Positions 1 to 12,875 of a stretch of DNA of 64,000 bases are shown one piece after another. The position numbers and the translations under genes were made by a program. A model generated the notes under the pieces. The model was not told where the DNA came from. It saw only the letters and a list, made by a program, of their open reading frames with translations, and made no database searches. Numbering within the stretch: the stretch's first letter is position 1; each line of letters starts with the position of its first letter. This DNA is from Pseudocercospora fijiensis CIRAD86 (Eukaryota; Ascomycota; Dothideomycetes; Mycosphaerellales; Mycosphaerellaceae): contig NW_006921539.1 of assembly GCF_000340215.1 (NCBI RefSeq), forward strand, positions 3,741,118-3,805,117, in the 5' to 3' direction.

Positions 1-819
1 GCGTTCTCGTCCGCTTTACTACCCTACGGAGGGTACGGGATAGCGGGGCCTCCTCTAAAGGGTAGGTATTATCGTAGATTTTGCGTAGATCGTCTGCGCC
101 TATTAAGTCGTCGATATTATACTATATATTATAGGCGCTCCTATACCCCTTCTACTTTACTAGGTATTAGAGAACGGGCTAGCCCTTCCGAACGACGGTC
201 CTTCGCCCTAGAAAGCGCTCGATTTCGTAAGAATCGCCCTCGTTACTAGAACCTAGACCGTCCTTAGCTACGATAGGCGGGGGCTCGTAATTAATAGTTC
301 TCTTAAAAGGATCTAAGTCTTTAGGAGCTTTTTCTAACTACGAAACCGATATTACTAGATAGATACGCATTAATAGCGGCAACTCGAGACGGTAGGCTAG
401 CTATCCGACCTTCTTAAGAACCGTAAAAGGCTCTTTAAAACGGTAGCTAAACTTGTACGACTAACCGGGCACTTCGTAACTACGGTATAGGCGAAGTATA
501 ATACAGTTACCTAGCTTAAGGAATAGGGGCTTATACTTGCTATTATACCGTTCTTTTATTTTTACGTTCGCCTAAGTAATCGCGTCCTAGACTTCCTTCT
601 AGATACGACTACGCGCTACCGCTCTATTATACGGATAGTTATATAGTATATCGAGCGAGTCGAGATTCGTCCTTACGCCCGTAGCAACCTCGTTTAGCGA
701 CTAACCGGTAGTCGTATTGCAGGAGTTATTAAGCGTAGTTTATAGCTATAGGATAAACGTCGTCTAATCCTCGCTAGGATAATCCGCTAACTAGTAACGA
801 ATTGCCGTCTCGACCGTTT

Positions 820-1400
820 AGTTAGTTCGCTCGGATTAACTATCGGTTTAAGGGTAGTAGGCTATAGACGTAGCTAGCTTCGTATATAGGCGCGAGAAAA
901 CGCCCTTAAAGAAGTCGCTTAGCTAGCGAGGATTACGATTAGCGATAAGCACTACTAGTATACTTATATCTATTAAGCAAAGCCTATCGATTAGAGCGAT
1001 GCCTTAGTCGTAGGCCTTCTAGTCCTCTTTACCTAGGACGACTACTACCCGCTTAGACGTCTTATAAGTAATCGTATATAGTATATTAAATCTATCGGTC
1101 GTAACCGGCAAGGCGGTTACGAGATCTATCGTTATAGTATAGTATAGGCCCTCCGTATTCTAGATCGGGTAAAGTTCGCCGTAAGGAGCGTATCGGGGGG
1201 TACGTAAAAGGAGATACTAGTAATAATAATCTAAATAGAGGCGAAGGTAGCGAGCGAGTCGATATATAAAGAAGGAAGCTTAAATACGGTCGAAGACGCG
1301 CTAAAAGCCTTAGTAGCAACGGTTATCGTAAGCCTGCTCGAAGATCTCGCCTATTAAGGCTCGAGGGATATAGAGTCGCTCGCGCCCTAAAGATTAGTTA
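820..1400 (-). pseudogene. Gypsy integrase core (RIP-degraded)
   Basis: On the minus strand near 1125 the frame reads DLVTALPVTT, the start of the integrase catalytic core of fungal Gypsy elements. Near 860-820 it reads the relic of the YHPQTDGQSERTN block that carries the last catalytic Glu; the relic has stops in place of Gln codons. Sequence between about 1400 and 1290 corresponds to the HHCC zinc-binding region. Multiple in-frame TAG codons make it non-functional. Confidence 0.8.
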
Positions 1401-1799
1401 CGGAAATATAAGAGGCCGTCCCTTTCGAAGAATCGAATACCTAGCGGACTATTAAACTTATTACCTACGAATAGGTCCGGATTTTTGCTACCCTTATACC
1501 GAACTAGCGTTTTCGTTACCGAAGGTATATTAGCTCTTTCCGAATAGAGACGCTCTAAAGCATTCTGCGCCTACGCTTATTAAACTAGTCGTAAAACCCT
1601 AGACTAATGTTCGTCGTTATCGTACGCTCGGTTTAACCGACGTCGGAAATCCGGATCTAGCTCTACTAATATCGTATAGAAGTAGGCTACTTCCTCTAGG
1701 TCGGCCGAAAAGGGCGTAGCGTCGGTATAGTAAGAGAGCGGGTCTAAGTTCTCCTTGTCCGGCGTTAGCTTAGGCGACTCTATATCCCCTAGAAGTCGA

Positions 1800-2280
1800 C
1801 TAAGGGCGTCTAGAACTAGGTATATCTGCCCTAGACGGTAAACTATATCGACTCGATATTAGGAAAGGAATATCGATACTCTTACTAATTTTAGGTTCTA
1901 CTTACCTATATCGGTAGTCGTAGTTATCGATACCGAGTTAGTAAGACCGACCGCGGTATAGTAGTCTATAAAGATAGTCGTCGGCCTCGATAAAGTATGT
2001 ATTAAATAGCCTACCTTCTTTACTATTTATACGATTCCCGAGTATTCGAGCTCTATTAGCTAATATCGTATCTCTACCTAAGTTAGGCCTCGGCTTAAGA
2101 ACAAAATAGGCTAAACCTTATAATAAGGAAACAACTGCGCCTTTCCCTTAGATAGAATAGGGTCTAGGTCTCTATCGATATAGTAGAGTACCGCGCTATA
2201 GCTAAACTTTTTAGAGGAATCTATATTAGCGTATAAGCGACGGTTAGGGTCGAAATAGTATAAGAAGGAGGGCTCGTAGA
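1800..2280 (-). pseudogene. Gypsy RNase H region (RIP-degraded)
   Basis: Minus-strand reading shows a segment reading YANIDSSKKFSYSAVLY close to 2270-2160, the first Asp block of Ty3/Gypsy RNase H. Downstream is an LIELEYSGIVQVVKK block and a DALSRL motif before the integrase spacer. RIP-type stops interrupt it. It sits directly between RT and integrase, as expected for the family. Confidence 0.75.
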
Positions 2281-2559
2281 ACATCGATTGTAATAAGCGA
2301 AACGCTTTTACTAGCTCGTCGCGGTGCTAATCGTTCTTACCTAGCGTCGTAACGGCGACGTGCTAGCGACGACTATTGCCGGTAACTAGCGCCTCTTTTA
2401 ATAAGCGTATCTTCTCTGCCTATAGAGGCGCCGCTATCTATACGTAGTATAGGATGTATTGCCGCAACTAATTAGTTAGACCGAGATAATGCTCTAGCTT
2501 CTATACGTTCTCTAGGAACTAAAGTGAGGTAATCGCTACGATTTTCTCTTTACTCGTAG

Positions 2560-3130
2560 CTAGACCGAGGCCGCTAACATACTAACCTAAAAGGGTCGTA
2601 GAGGGGAAGCCTAAGAAAGTCTTCTTCGGACTAATGCTAATCCTTACGGCGTCTAATCTCTAGAAGACCGCTTCTAGATAATCGAGATGCTTAGGCAACG
2701 TCTTCGAAAACACTACGATATTATCGATATAAGCTCGCGTAAAGCTGCGACAGTCGCGAAGGATCTAATCTAGCTTCCGCTATACGAATTAGATACTATT
2801 CGAATATCCTATAATAGCGACCTTATACTATTCCTAGCTACGATAAGTATTAATCGTTAATTTGTAACGATCCTCCGGCTTTACGCCCTATTAGTAGAAG
2901 AAGGTTAGACAGTCTATAGTACTAATATACTAGCACCCTACTAACTATATAAAGAGGTCCGCCTAGAGCGGTATCTAATAGCTATCGGGGATCGTTACCT
3001 TATTTAAGGCGCGTATATCGACTACCGCCCGCGGCTTATTAATTATACTACCTTTACTGTTAGCAACGCGCTTCTATACGACAAATACTAGGAAGCCGAA
3101 GGGCGTAGGCTCGGTTATGTACTATATCTT
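2560..3130 (-). pseudogene. Gypsy reverse transcriptase (RIP-degraded)
   Basis: The minus strand reads EPTPFGFLVFVV near 3115, then a KPRAVVDIRALNKVTIPDSY block, and at 2731-2715 the catalytic YxDD box as YIDN, followed by IVVFS. The second Asp of YxDD reads Asn (GAT to AAT), a G-to-A change of the RIP type. The LSPKK..LGFP..TLLG block follows. The match to fungal Ty3/Gypsy RTs is clear, but stops and the lost Asp show it is dead. Confidence 0.85.
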
Positions 3131-3649
3131 CCCCTAGCGGTATAGGTCGTTATATATCTTATTTACTACTTTACGATCCCTTTTACCTAGGTTAATTATA
3201 TAGAGGGGTAGTAACAGATCTAGGTAATTTAGTATAGTTAGGATAGGTATGTAATCGTACTCGGGAATATTAACGACCGTCTAGCGATTAGTAAAGAGCT
3301 CCGGGTACTGCTCGACTACTATAGCAATTTAGTCTACTTAGTTATCGTTACCGTAGATCGTTATACCTAACGCGTACTAGTATTCCCGCTATGTATTTAG
3401 CATATCCCGCGTAGCCGTAAAAGCGTTAGGACTTAATCCTGCTAGTCCGTAGTCGGCTACGTTAATATAGTAGGCCCTAGCAATAGTCCTATTACTTAAC
3501 GAACCGAGCAGCTATCCGGCTCGAATCGTTACTAGAGTAGTTATATCGTTACAAATATACGTATAAGAAAAATTAGCGTCTACGACCTAATTATACGCCG
3601 TTACTAAAGGCAGAGCTTGTAACGACAATCCCTATATATTACTAGTTAG

Positions 3650-4175
3650 CTAGACTAAGAAACCGGCGTCTAGAATGAAATCCCGGCCCTTAAGAAGGTT
3701 ACCGCCGTACTTAACTAGCGCGAGGGCGACTGTACGCGGCGCTAATGTTACGTCCTCCGCTAGCCTTATAGGGCGCTAAACCGACTTCCCTTTCTTGCGC
3801 TTAACGGCTACTTTAAAGCAGGCGTTATCCTAACTAGCTACGGTAACCGTCTATATAGGAATATCGATCTTTATTCCCTTTAGAGTAATCGTATCTATAC
3901 CGACTAGGATTTTTGCCTTTAGTTTAGGAACTAGGTAAACCTTACGAGTTATTCGCACTAGGGAGACTATACCGTCTGTCTTTGCTACTAGGACAAACAT
4001 GTCTAATACGACGTATTCCCTAGAGCGATACGCGCCGGCGATGCCGCCGATTTCGATTAGTTCGCGTAGCTTACGTACCTCTACGTCCGGGCGATAGCTT
4101 AGAACGAAGTCTTTTTCTGCAATAGTAAGTATATAGCCGGTATCTAGGCAGACCTATATAGATATACTAGATAGT
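3650..4175 (-). pseudogene. Gypsy aspartic protease region (RIP-degraded)
   Basis: On the minus strand near 4160 the frame reads VCLDTGYILTIAEKDFV, with the retropepsin DTG triad. An LVPKLKAKILVGIDT block and a C-terminal stretch that is still largely open follow. In Gypsy elements this enzyme cuts the gag-pol polyprotein. It lies upstream of RT in the right order. Confidence 0.75.
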
Positions 4176-4333
4176 AATAACCGAAGGGGGAAAGTTATAT
4201 ATTACTAATTCCGGAATGCGTAACCTTACTAAGCTAACGGAGGCGCCTTCGACTAAATTACTTCCGGGTTTGCCGATACGCGTTTAATAATAGTAGAAGG
4301 CGTCGTCGCCTCTATATACTTCTTACAAATATA

Positions 4334-4392
4334 CTAGTATAGAAGGTTGCCTAACTTAAATCGCCGCCTATAGACCTTATAAACGTACTTCG
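4334..4392 (-). pseudogene. C2H2-like zinc-finger relic in the Gypsy element
   Basis: The minus-strand frame has a C2H2 spacing (two residues, then 12, then His spacing) with the basic/aromatic core RRRFKLGNLL, but the expected Cys and His positions mostly read Tyr. TGC/TGT to TAC/TAT and CAC/CAT to TAC/TAT are exactly RIP transitions, so I infer an original zinc finger lying between gag and protease. Confidence 0.5.
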
Positions 4393-7300
4393 TAGAGGCA
4401 AATAGTTAGATCGCCGCTAGTAGGGACGCTTTAGCCTATAGCACCGAGTTTAACGCTAATAGCGAGCGATCGCCTACGTCCGTAAAGTAAGCTCCTAAGC
4501 CTAGATCGGAGTCGTAAGGGTCGGTAAAGTAGTTGGCGTCTTCTTCGGCGTTACTAAAATAGCTATAATTATCCGCGTCGGTTCTTCTATTATCCTTCTA
4601 ACTATTCTCTCGATAGCCGTCGTCGGCTTAGTTAGCATTATTTATAGTATCGCCTACTCTCTTACTATTATCGGCAAAGTTAGTCTACTTACGAGCTCGA
4701 TCGTTGCGCTTTCTATTTTATCGATTAAATAGGCGCGAATCGACTCGCTTTAGGTCTTTCGAAAGGAAGGTAGGGCTACTACCCTTCGACGGTCCTTTAC
4801 TATTTCCTACTAGCGGTAGGCGATTCTACTAAGAGGCGTTAGGCAGGCGATTCTGCTAATAGGCGTTAGTAAGGCGTAGTAGGTTCGGTCGGTCGATATC
4901 GTAGTTCTAGTAGTTAGGGGACGCTCTTACTAGAGCGAAGCTCGCTAGGATATAAGAGGCGTTCCCTTCGTATTAGTTCTACTAGGCAGCCTTACTAGCG
5001 CGGCTATTATTCCTAGTCGTAGCGTCTAGGCGACGATTAGACGAGGACGAAAGTATATACTCCTAGATTAATACCTACTTCTCGTAGTATATAACCTACT
5101 TATCGACCTTTATACGATAATTTAGCTCGTCTATATTTAATTAGAGGCGCGGATCTATTCGACGATAAGCTTCTAAGAGCCGGTTCGATTTCTATATACT
5201 AGTATCCTTAGCGAGTCGCACCGTCTTAATAATAAAGTCCGTTACTAAACGCCCTAAAGCGATATCTTACTAGTTATAGCGTTGCTTATTAAGGAGATCT
5301 ATCGCCTTTATCGGAGGGACCTTCTATTTCTTGCTAAGATAACGTTCCTAGCGCTTTAGGCCGTATCCGCTGTAGAGCTTTACTCGGTTGCGGCTAGAAA
5401 GGTAACTATAATACTAACTAAGCGCTACCCCTCGAAAGCAAAGGGAGAGGTTAAAACGAACCGTCTCTCGCTCTACGATATAAGTATAATCCTTAGCTGC
5501 TTCGATAAAAGCGTATACCGAACGGTATATTATCTTGTTCCCGACTAAGGCGTAGTCTCCCTCGCTATAATCTATAACGCTAAATAGAGGATCGAAGAAC
5601 CTAAGATACGCTAGGTCGAACCGTAGCCGCTAGGGGCGGGCGTAGTGCCCCTAGACATAACTCGCTTTAGAAACTAGCGCTTCCGCGACGTAGTCCCGAT
5701 AATACTAATAGTATCTACGTCGGCGGGCGTATTTATAATAACTAGTATCTAAGGAGCTATTATTATCCGACGAGGATTAATCGGAGTCGTCCGAATTCTT
5801 ACTATTAGATAAAGATCTATCCTTACTCGGATTATCCCTATACCGATAGTGTTTCCGGCGTTGCTTCTTGCCTTCCCGTAGTAGGCCCTATAAGTCTAAT
5901 AGTAGAAAGGGCAAAGGCTAACCCTACGTCGGCTTACGAGAGGAATTACCCGGATCGAAGTTACCCGGTAGCGGTAGTAGAGGATCGTTAGGAGGATTTC
6001 TAGGTAGATTGCTAGGAGGATTACTAGGCAGATTACTAGGCGGATCGCCTAGCGCAAACCCGCCCTAACGTAAGCGGCTATACCTACGGGCATTTATATA
6101 TACGTCTACCCTCTGCTAGTAATCGTATTAACCCGGGTTCGGCTAGGGCGGACTTAGCTTACGCGTAGCCGATAGCAGTAAAATCGCCTATTCTATTAGA
6201 AAGTCTAATACGACTTCGTTAAGATAGACTCTTCTCCGTCTAGCTAATTCGCGAAGATAATTACGACGCTAACGGTTTTACTATATAGCGATATTCGCCC
6301 TATCGATCTCCTCGGTTGTCTATAAGGCATCTACCGGGGTACGATATTAGAAACGACTACGCGGCTCGTTAGCCTACGGGTCGGCGAGGCTATCGTTTAT
6401 TAGAGGCAATTAGCCGCGACCGATATCCTAGAACAGCGACGTCGACAGATCGGAAGGCCTAGTTAACGGTTCCTTAGAGGAAGTCTTAGGTAGAGGCCCC
6501 CTTAGCTTCTAAGGATTCTCGTCTGCTAGGTATCGTAGCTTAAGTAGCCTCCGTAAGAAAACCGATTTAAGCGAGCTATTAGGCGAACCGGGACGCTACT
6601 CCGGTAGTACGGTTGTTTCTACCGTAGTAATAGGCGAAACCGTAGGCCGCGGTAGGACTTAAGGCGGTTAGGCTAGTAGGCGCTACTCTACTATAGGTAG
6701 TAGATAGATCTCCGGGTAGAATTAACGGTAATAGCGTAAATCGCGTACCGTTAGGAGCGCGGCTTTAAGCTCCTTAACCGATTTAGTTAGGATTCCTTTA
6801 TCTACTACCTACTATCCTAGGAAGTTATAACCGTTAAGGGCGTCTAGGTAGAGTTCCTCGATTTTAGCCTACCGAGGCGGCGGATTTCCTACGAGCGGGT
6901 AATAATATAGAACGTATAAGGTAAGCAAGTCGATTCGGCTATACTTTGCCCTAAGCTAGGTCGCGAAGTTCTCGCTATAATCGACGTAGTTCTAAATATA
7001 GGAACAGATACGTAGGATATAGGGCTCTATATCTAGCAATCCGAGATTGTAGTACTAGGGCAGCGGTTAAACCGCTAGCTTAGCTAATTTCGAGGCTTCT
7101 ACCGGAGTTAGAAGCGAGTCCGAAGGAGCTACGGCAAGCGGGTAAACTATTAGTAAGAGGGTAGAGGCGAGATAGTCTCTAAACAGAGGATAATAACGGA
7201 GAACCGACTAAAGGCGGAGGAGCGTAGCTTATCGGGCAGGTCCTCCTAGGGAAAGCGGCTGCCCCTAGACCTAGGTATAGTAGGCAATTGCTACTAAAGG

Positions 7301-8455
7301 TAGAAACTATTACTACTGTCTCCTTAGGGTACTAATAGGATCGCCGATAAGGCGCTCGCGCGTCGGTAGGGTATAGTGCAGAAGGGTAGTAAATCGAATA
7401 GATACCGTCGTAACGGGTAGGAGTTAAATCGTAGTAATCGGCGGAAGATCGGTAGGACCTGTAGCTAATCGCGTCGATTCTCGTCGCCGCCGTAATAACT
7501 AGGGTCGATTCGGGTAGAGGACTAGTAGTTAGTATAGAAGCTAACTAAGTATTAAGCGAAGCTACTAAGTTGCTAGGCATACGGTTATAGTACGAAGGTA
7601 TCGTAACGGTTGTACGGTATAAAAGTTAATGCATTCTCTAAGATACCGCGAGGCAAGCTATCTATATAATAGTCCTACTATTAGTAGTAATAGCGACCGT
7701 AGCGGTCGATAGTAACCGCTGCCTACTATCGTATATATAACGGTGTTATATCGTAACAAGCATATAAGTGTGTCTACGGCGTTATAAGGCTATATAAGAA
7801 TAACGATAAATCGCGTTAATTAAGCAAAGATAAGAGGTCTTAGAACAAGTATATATCTAGGGCAAGATTAGCCGTAGAATACGGCTTTAGATAGTCCTTT
7901 CAACTCTAGACCTATAGTGCCTTAGAATAACAACAATATATAGAAAGACAACCTGTTACGGTATATTATATAGTCGCTATACTGCTTACAAACTGTATAA
8001 CTTGCGTAAGGAGGCGCAATTTAACTACTAATCGCTTTAAAACTATACCTCCGAGTATCGAAGAGTACCTCTACCCCTACGGCGGTATACCTAAGAACCC
8101 GATATAGGTCTTCTATATACAATTCCTTACTAAATATCCCCTATATCTGTTCCGGCCGTTACTCTCTAGCGGGCTCTGTGTCTCCTATCGTCCTCCTTCT
8201 ATATTAAATCCGGGTGCTAAGACCTAACCCTATAACCCCGCGTTCTCCGCTAAAATAAGCGACGCTTAATTCTTATTACCCTTACCCTCTACCTATACTA
8301 CTATATATATACGGCATCTATATATAATTATTTATTCGCTTATTTACTATTATTAGGTCTACAATATATCAAAATTTAGAGCAAATCGGTTAAGAAATAA
8401 GTATACAATAACTATAGAAAGGAAAGTCTACCCTAGCTCTGTATATTAGTACAGA

Positions 8456-10075
8456 GACCCCTACTTATAGCTTAAATCCCTTAAACTCGAAGCCCTCCGG
8501 AGCTAACTCTCTCGCGAATTCAGCTATTTCTGCGTTACTAAATACAGCATTTACTTACTAAGGTATATGCTAAGGTACGGAGACACCCTATAGCCTTGCC
8601 TACGCGAATATGTGCCCTAGATTAGTAATAGCAGCTAGTATAGCGGTATTCTATACCTTGACTTTAGCTAACTCGGACCTTAAGCCGGAGACTTCCTTAC
8701 TACTACGCTTAGCACGCTTCTGCCTTTTAGTATAACCCCTAGCTATTAACGCTATAGACTCCTTAACCGTTATCTTCTTCTTTTTCTTCTCCTTTATCGC
8801 CTTCTTTTTCTCTTTATTCTTTAGTATTTTACTAGCAGTAGTAGAGGGCGTAGTAGAGGGAGCCGGAGAAGCTATCTCCGCGGTAGTAGGAGCCGGAGTT
8901 GCTAACGGTCTTCTAGTATACTTAATAGCAATACTCTCGGTAGTAGTAGTGTCCTTATCGTCCGTTATATCGTCCGCGGACTTCTTATAGTTTTTAGTGT
9001 TACTAGTATTACTGCTGTCGGTACTAGTAGACATAGACACCCTACGTTTGCTGCTTTTACGCTGCGTTAAGTTCTTCCTTCTACGCTCTGTCTCTATACT
9101 CTCTTTAATAGCCGCTTCTACGTCGATAGCGGCTTGCTTCTTAGTAGTAGCATACTCCTTAACAACTCGCTTAGCTTCTTCTATTGCTTAGAAGTAGTCG
9201 TCCTTATTCTCGCCGCCGGAATATATCTAGTTGTCGAGCTTGTATTAGGCATAATCCTTTAGTATACGATCGAACACCCTCTATAGGTTGCTATACTTCT
9301 TACGAGTCTCTATTATCTACGTATTACTAACCTTCGCCTAGAAGTGCGGCTTACTATACTATTCTTCTTTAGTAACTATATACCTTATAAGGCAGAGCTT
9401 CTACGCTTCTATATAACCCTTCCGGCCGATATTAGTTATTAGCGTATCGTCGTCTTTAAGATTAACCGCTATAACTGCCTCTCGCAACTAGCTCTACTAA
9501 CGAGCCTGCCTCGCACTTTAACTTAATCGCGGAGCCCTCGGGGGTATCGGTAGAGCGCTATTATTGAAGCTACGGAAGTTAGTAATAGCTTAGTAGATAG
9601 GCTTAGATATTGTAGTGCGCTCAATCGACTATTAGAAGCAACTAGGCGTCTATAAAGGACTCTAGCTAAACTCGCGCTTAGTTAGAGCCGGAGTAGGTAA
9701 AGAATTAAGCTAGAAAGAGCCTTCTATAGCTCCTATAGTAACGGCTTCTTACTTACTTAGAAACTAACCGTTAAAGGCTTTATTTAGACTACTATTTGAA
9801 CTATCTACTATTATATAACCGTAGCAATAGTAGACTCGATAAGTAAGACTCTTATTCTATACGGGTCTCGTAAAGTTACTTACTTAACCTAAGGCAATAG
9901 CACTATACCCTCTACGGCACCGACGATAACCTATTAGGCCTTAAGACAGGCGCTCTACGTATAGAGCGCCCTTAGCAAGACAGGGGTATATAGAGCCTGC
10001 TTACTAACTATAATCGATACCTTAGTATCCGTATTCGGTTAAAGGAGCGCTTTACTAACCGGCTACATACTATCT
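8456..10075 (-). pseudogene. Lysine-rich orphan coding relic (RIP-degraded)
   Basis: Minus-strand frames carry protein-like sequence interrupted by TAG/TAA. The longest still-open part, 8651-9040, is 129 codons, Ser/Thr-rich then very Lys-rich (a KKK run near residues 75-90), ending in a coiled-coil-like RSELAKVKV. Upstream, around 9300-9050, is an acidic/basic helix-rich segment. I do not recognise the family; a DNA-binding accessory protein of a transposon is possible but unproved. Base composition is that of the RIP block. Confidence 0.4.
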
Positions 10076-11642
10076 CTATTATTTCCGTCCGTCCGGTCGG
10101 GTTAGGACTATAACGTATAAAGGATTTTATTGTTCTAGTTACAAGTTACGGCCGAAATTCGTAGGAAGGAAGGACCTAGTTAGTTGGCTTAGCGTTAGAG
10201 GGCTAGGTCTTCGTTCTTTTTCGGTCGGGAGGTCGGTATATAGGTTATACTATAGGGGAAAGGATAGAGATACTAGGTTAGGTTAGGTTAGGGTAATAGT
10301 AATAGTGCTTCGGGATGTGTGTTCGGCTTGCCGGTAAGGATCGTAAAGAGTAACGTATATGCTGTATTCTAGCGAAGATATATAGGCTCCGATTTCTGAA
10401 TGTTTAACTTCTTAGGACTAAGAAGATACTACTAACTTATGTGTAGTAGCGTTTCTAGCAAGTAATAAATAGACGATAAAGATTTTGCTATAGTTTAGAT
10501 TAGTATACCGTAGTAGCGACAATTTTAGTCTTAAATACGTCGTAGAGAGGATACTTAAGCAACCTTAAAAAACGTTATAAATAACGAACTCGGAGACTTC
10601 TATAGTTAGTTCCGACGACCTAACTACTATTCTTATCGAGAGCCTTAAGGTAAGAGTATCCTTCTCGAGAAATATATCTATATTAGATAGTATATACGCT
10701 TTAAATTAGTTAGGCGCTATTATCTATAGAGTAGAATAGCTCTATTACTTATATAATGCCTCTCAAATATTAAAAAGTATAACTAATTTATCGTTCCTTC
10801 TAAAATAGGAGACTTAAGCTTAGATATATTAGCCTATATAAAAGAATACCTTTGCCTTCCCTTTTATATAATTTAATTAAGACTCCGCTATCTCTATTAC
10901 CTCTATAAAGATAGATATCTATTTTCGGAAATAAGATTTTATAGCTATCCTAATCGCGTCTAGGATAATGCTTTAGTATAGCAAGTCTATTACTCTCTAA
11001 GTAGTAAAATATTAAGATCTACTATAAAAACGAGCGTAGGTCGTTTTAATCGTCGATAGTAATATTAGCGATTAAGATACCTTACCTAACTTATAGACTC
11101 TTTTAATATTCTTATAAATAACGCTTCGCTATTATATATAAAGTAGTCTACAATTACGAAATGCCTAGACGATCCTAAATATAATAAATACTAGAAGAAA
11201 ATCAAACTTATATACTATTAAGATCCGAATATAGAATAACGAAAGCTAACGAAGTTATATAGTAAGATACTATAACTATTACTCTCGTATATATAGGCTC
11301 TTAGCAAATCTAGTAGAAGGCGGTCTTTTCTAATATATCTCTAGCCTTTTCTTAATAATATCTACGACGACGTTATTACTAGAATAGGATATAAAGGCAT
11401 TAGGATCGCTAATTATTTCCTAGATACTATTACTTTATATCCTCTAAATTATATTATACTAATATCCTATTAGCCGCTTCGAGAAACTAGCCTACGAGTT
11501 TTATATCTAGTTATATTAATATTTCTCGAGAACTAACTCCCCTATTTATTATACTATTATCTGTCTCTATAATACGTACCTAGTAACCCCTACTACCGCA
11601 ATCCCTAGTATAGCTAAATCTACCCTCTTACTTAAACTCTCT
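10076..11642. other. RIP-degraded sequence with no recognisable gene
   Basis: This stretch is AT-rich and TpA-rich and has the same CpA/TpG depletion as its neighbours. Many stops occur in all frames. I see no domain, tRNA or clear terminal repeat here. A three-copy GGTTA run near 10270-10290 is too short to call telomeric. Confidence 0.5.
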
Positions 11643-12617
11643 ATAGTCTTATTCTCCTCCTTCTCCTCCTTTTTCGGAAAATCTATCTCTAAACTATTTA
11701 ACCTAATATAAAGTATCCTAAACGACTCCTCCGTCTCTATATCTAGAACTAGAAGATATAATCTATTTACTAAACGCCTAAAATACGCCTCCTAATACTT
11801 AATATCTAATCTATTTGCCGCTAAAGAAGAAAAAATACCTAGGACCTTCGTTCTATTATAGAAGGCCGAGGAGACCTATATTTAGAGATATAAAGTTTAG
11901 AGTAAGGGGGAGAGTAAGCTAAAGTAAGTACTAGTTAGTTAGTTAGTTTTTAATAAAAGAGATAGGAGATATAAAGAGAGGATAGGGATTAGAGCTTAAC
12001 TTACTACTAAAAAAATTAGAAAAACGAAAGCTAATTTCCCTTTATAATCTACCGATTTATAAATAGATTCTACTTTTAAAAAGATATAATATCCGTTTTT
12101 ATCTTTTAACGAAGAATACGAGGCTTTACGAATTAAAGTAGTATATTCTTCTCTAAAGTTTATAAAATAGTAGATACTATCTAGGGTTTCTATACTAGTT
12201 TTATAGAAATCTATAGTATTTTCTAGAAAGGACTAGATTATATATAAAGTATTTAATAGAGTTAGAGTAGAAGTGTCGTTGCTTTCCCCTAGTAGTAATA
12301 GTAAATTTAGAGAGTAAACGGCGTTCGCGACTAGGGGGCTTGTATAGGAGTAATTTTAGTCGTTAAGGATAGGTTTTGCGTCGGGGACGGAGACTTCTAT
12401 AATATTAATTGTCTAGGACTAGGAGGATTCGGAGTCGGAGAAGGGAGAGGATTTTGTAAGGTTGGGGGTTCGGTTTGCTTTGGTAAAGAAGGGTTGTGGT
12501 CCGGAACCTGTGCCCCAAGATGTGGTGTATTTGAATGCTGAGGTGGAGGGGATTAGGGTGGTGAGAGGGTTGGTGGCTTGCTTTGGAGGGAGGCGAAGTG
12601 AGGGTTTCTGGTGGTGA
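11643..12617 (+). pseudogene. RIP-inactivated 3' part of an unknown gene
   Basis: One plus-strand frame runs for 325 codons from 11643 to a natural TGA at 12615-12617. I checked the frame at 11673, 11823, 12108 and 12441 and it is the same throughout. It is broken only by TAG/TAA codons, the last at 12414-12416 and 12420-12422. After that the final 65 codons are open and have normal, CpA-containing, gene-like sequence (for example LGVRFALVKKGCG near the end). I read this as a host or duplicated gene whose upstream part was hit by RIP and whose 3' end escaped. The family is not recognised and the true start is not visible. Confidence 0.6.
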
Positions 12618-12875
12618 TGCTTGTGGAAAGCTTCTGAGGGAGGTTTGGGGATTCAATGCCTTCTCTTCAAGGTCTTGTCAGGTACCAACGGCACGGTATC
12701 TGATGGAATGGGACGTCACGCCAAGGCTGTTGTAGGCATGGCAGCTGAATGATCGACAGGTTTCTTGTGGCACAGTGAATGGATTGAGAGAGGTGCCTGT
12801 CTTCCTCGAGATGTTCTCGTCACTATATTATCATTACCACTAAACATTATCCACTTTTGACACGTTATTTGCGCT

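Larger units (their letters stand above)
1..7700 (-). mobile_element. RIP-degraded Ty3/Gypsy retrotransposon relic (antisense)
   Basis: Read on the minus strand, this stretch gives, from right to left, a zinc-finger-like segment, an aspartic protease (DTG), reverse transcriptase, RNase H and integrase, which is the Ty3/Gypsy order. All domains are broken mainly by TAG/TAA stops of the kind RIP makes from CAG, CAA and TGG. CpA and TpG are nearly absent and TpA is very common. The integrase end runs to the left window edge, so the 3' end and 3' LTR lie outside. I could not fix the 5' LTR; the right limit near 7700 is approximate. The part between about 4400 and 7700 should hold gag but has no domain I recognise. 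Confidence 0.85.

Noticed and set aside
1092..1319. 75-codon minus-strand ORF
   Set aside because: Out-of-frame or partly in-frame piece of the Gypsy integrase region, not a separate gene.
8997..9191. Plus-strand leucine-rich ORF
   Set aside because: Opposite-strand shadow of the lysine-rich relic; low-complexity Leu codons only.
10270..10290. GGTTA repeats resembling telomere sequence
   Set aside because: Only three units and not TTAGGG; inside a RIP block, so chance is more likely.
12405..12656. Minus-strand 83-codon ORF
   Set aside because: Shadow of the plus-strand frame that ends at 12617, which has better protein character.
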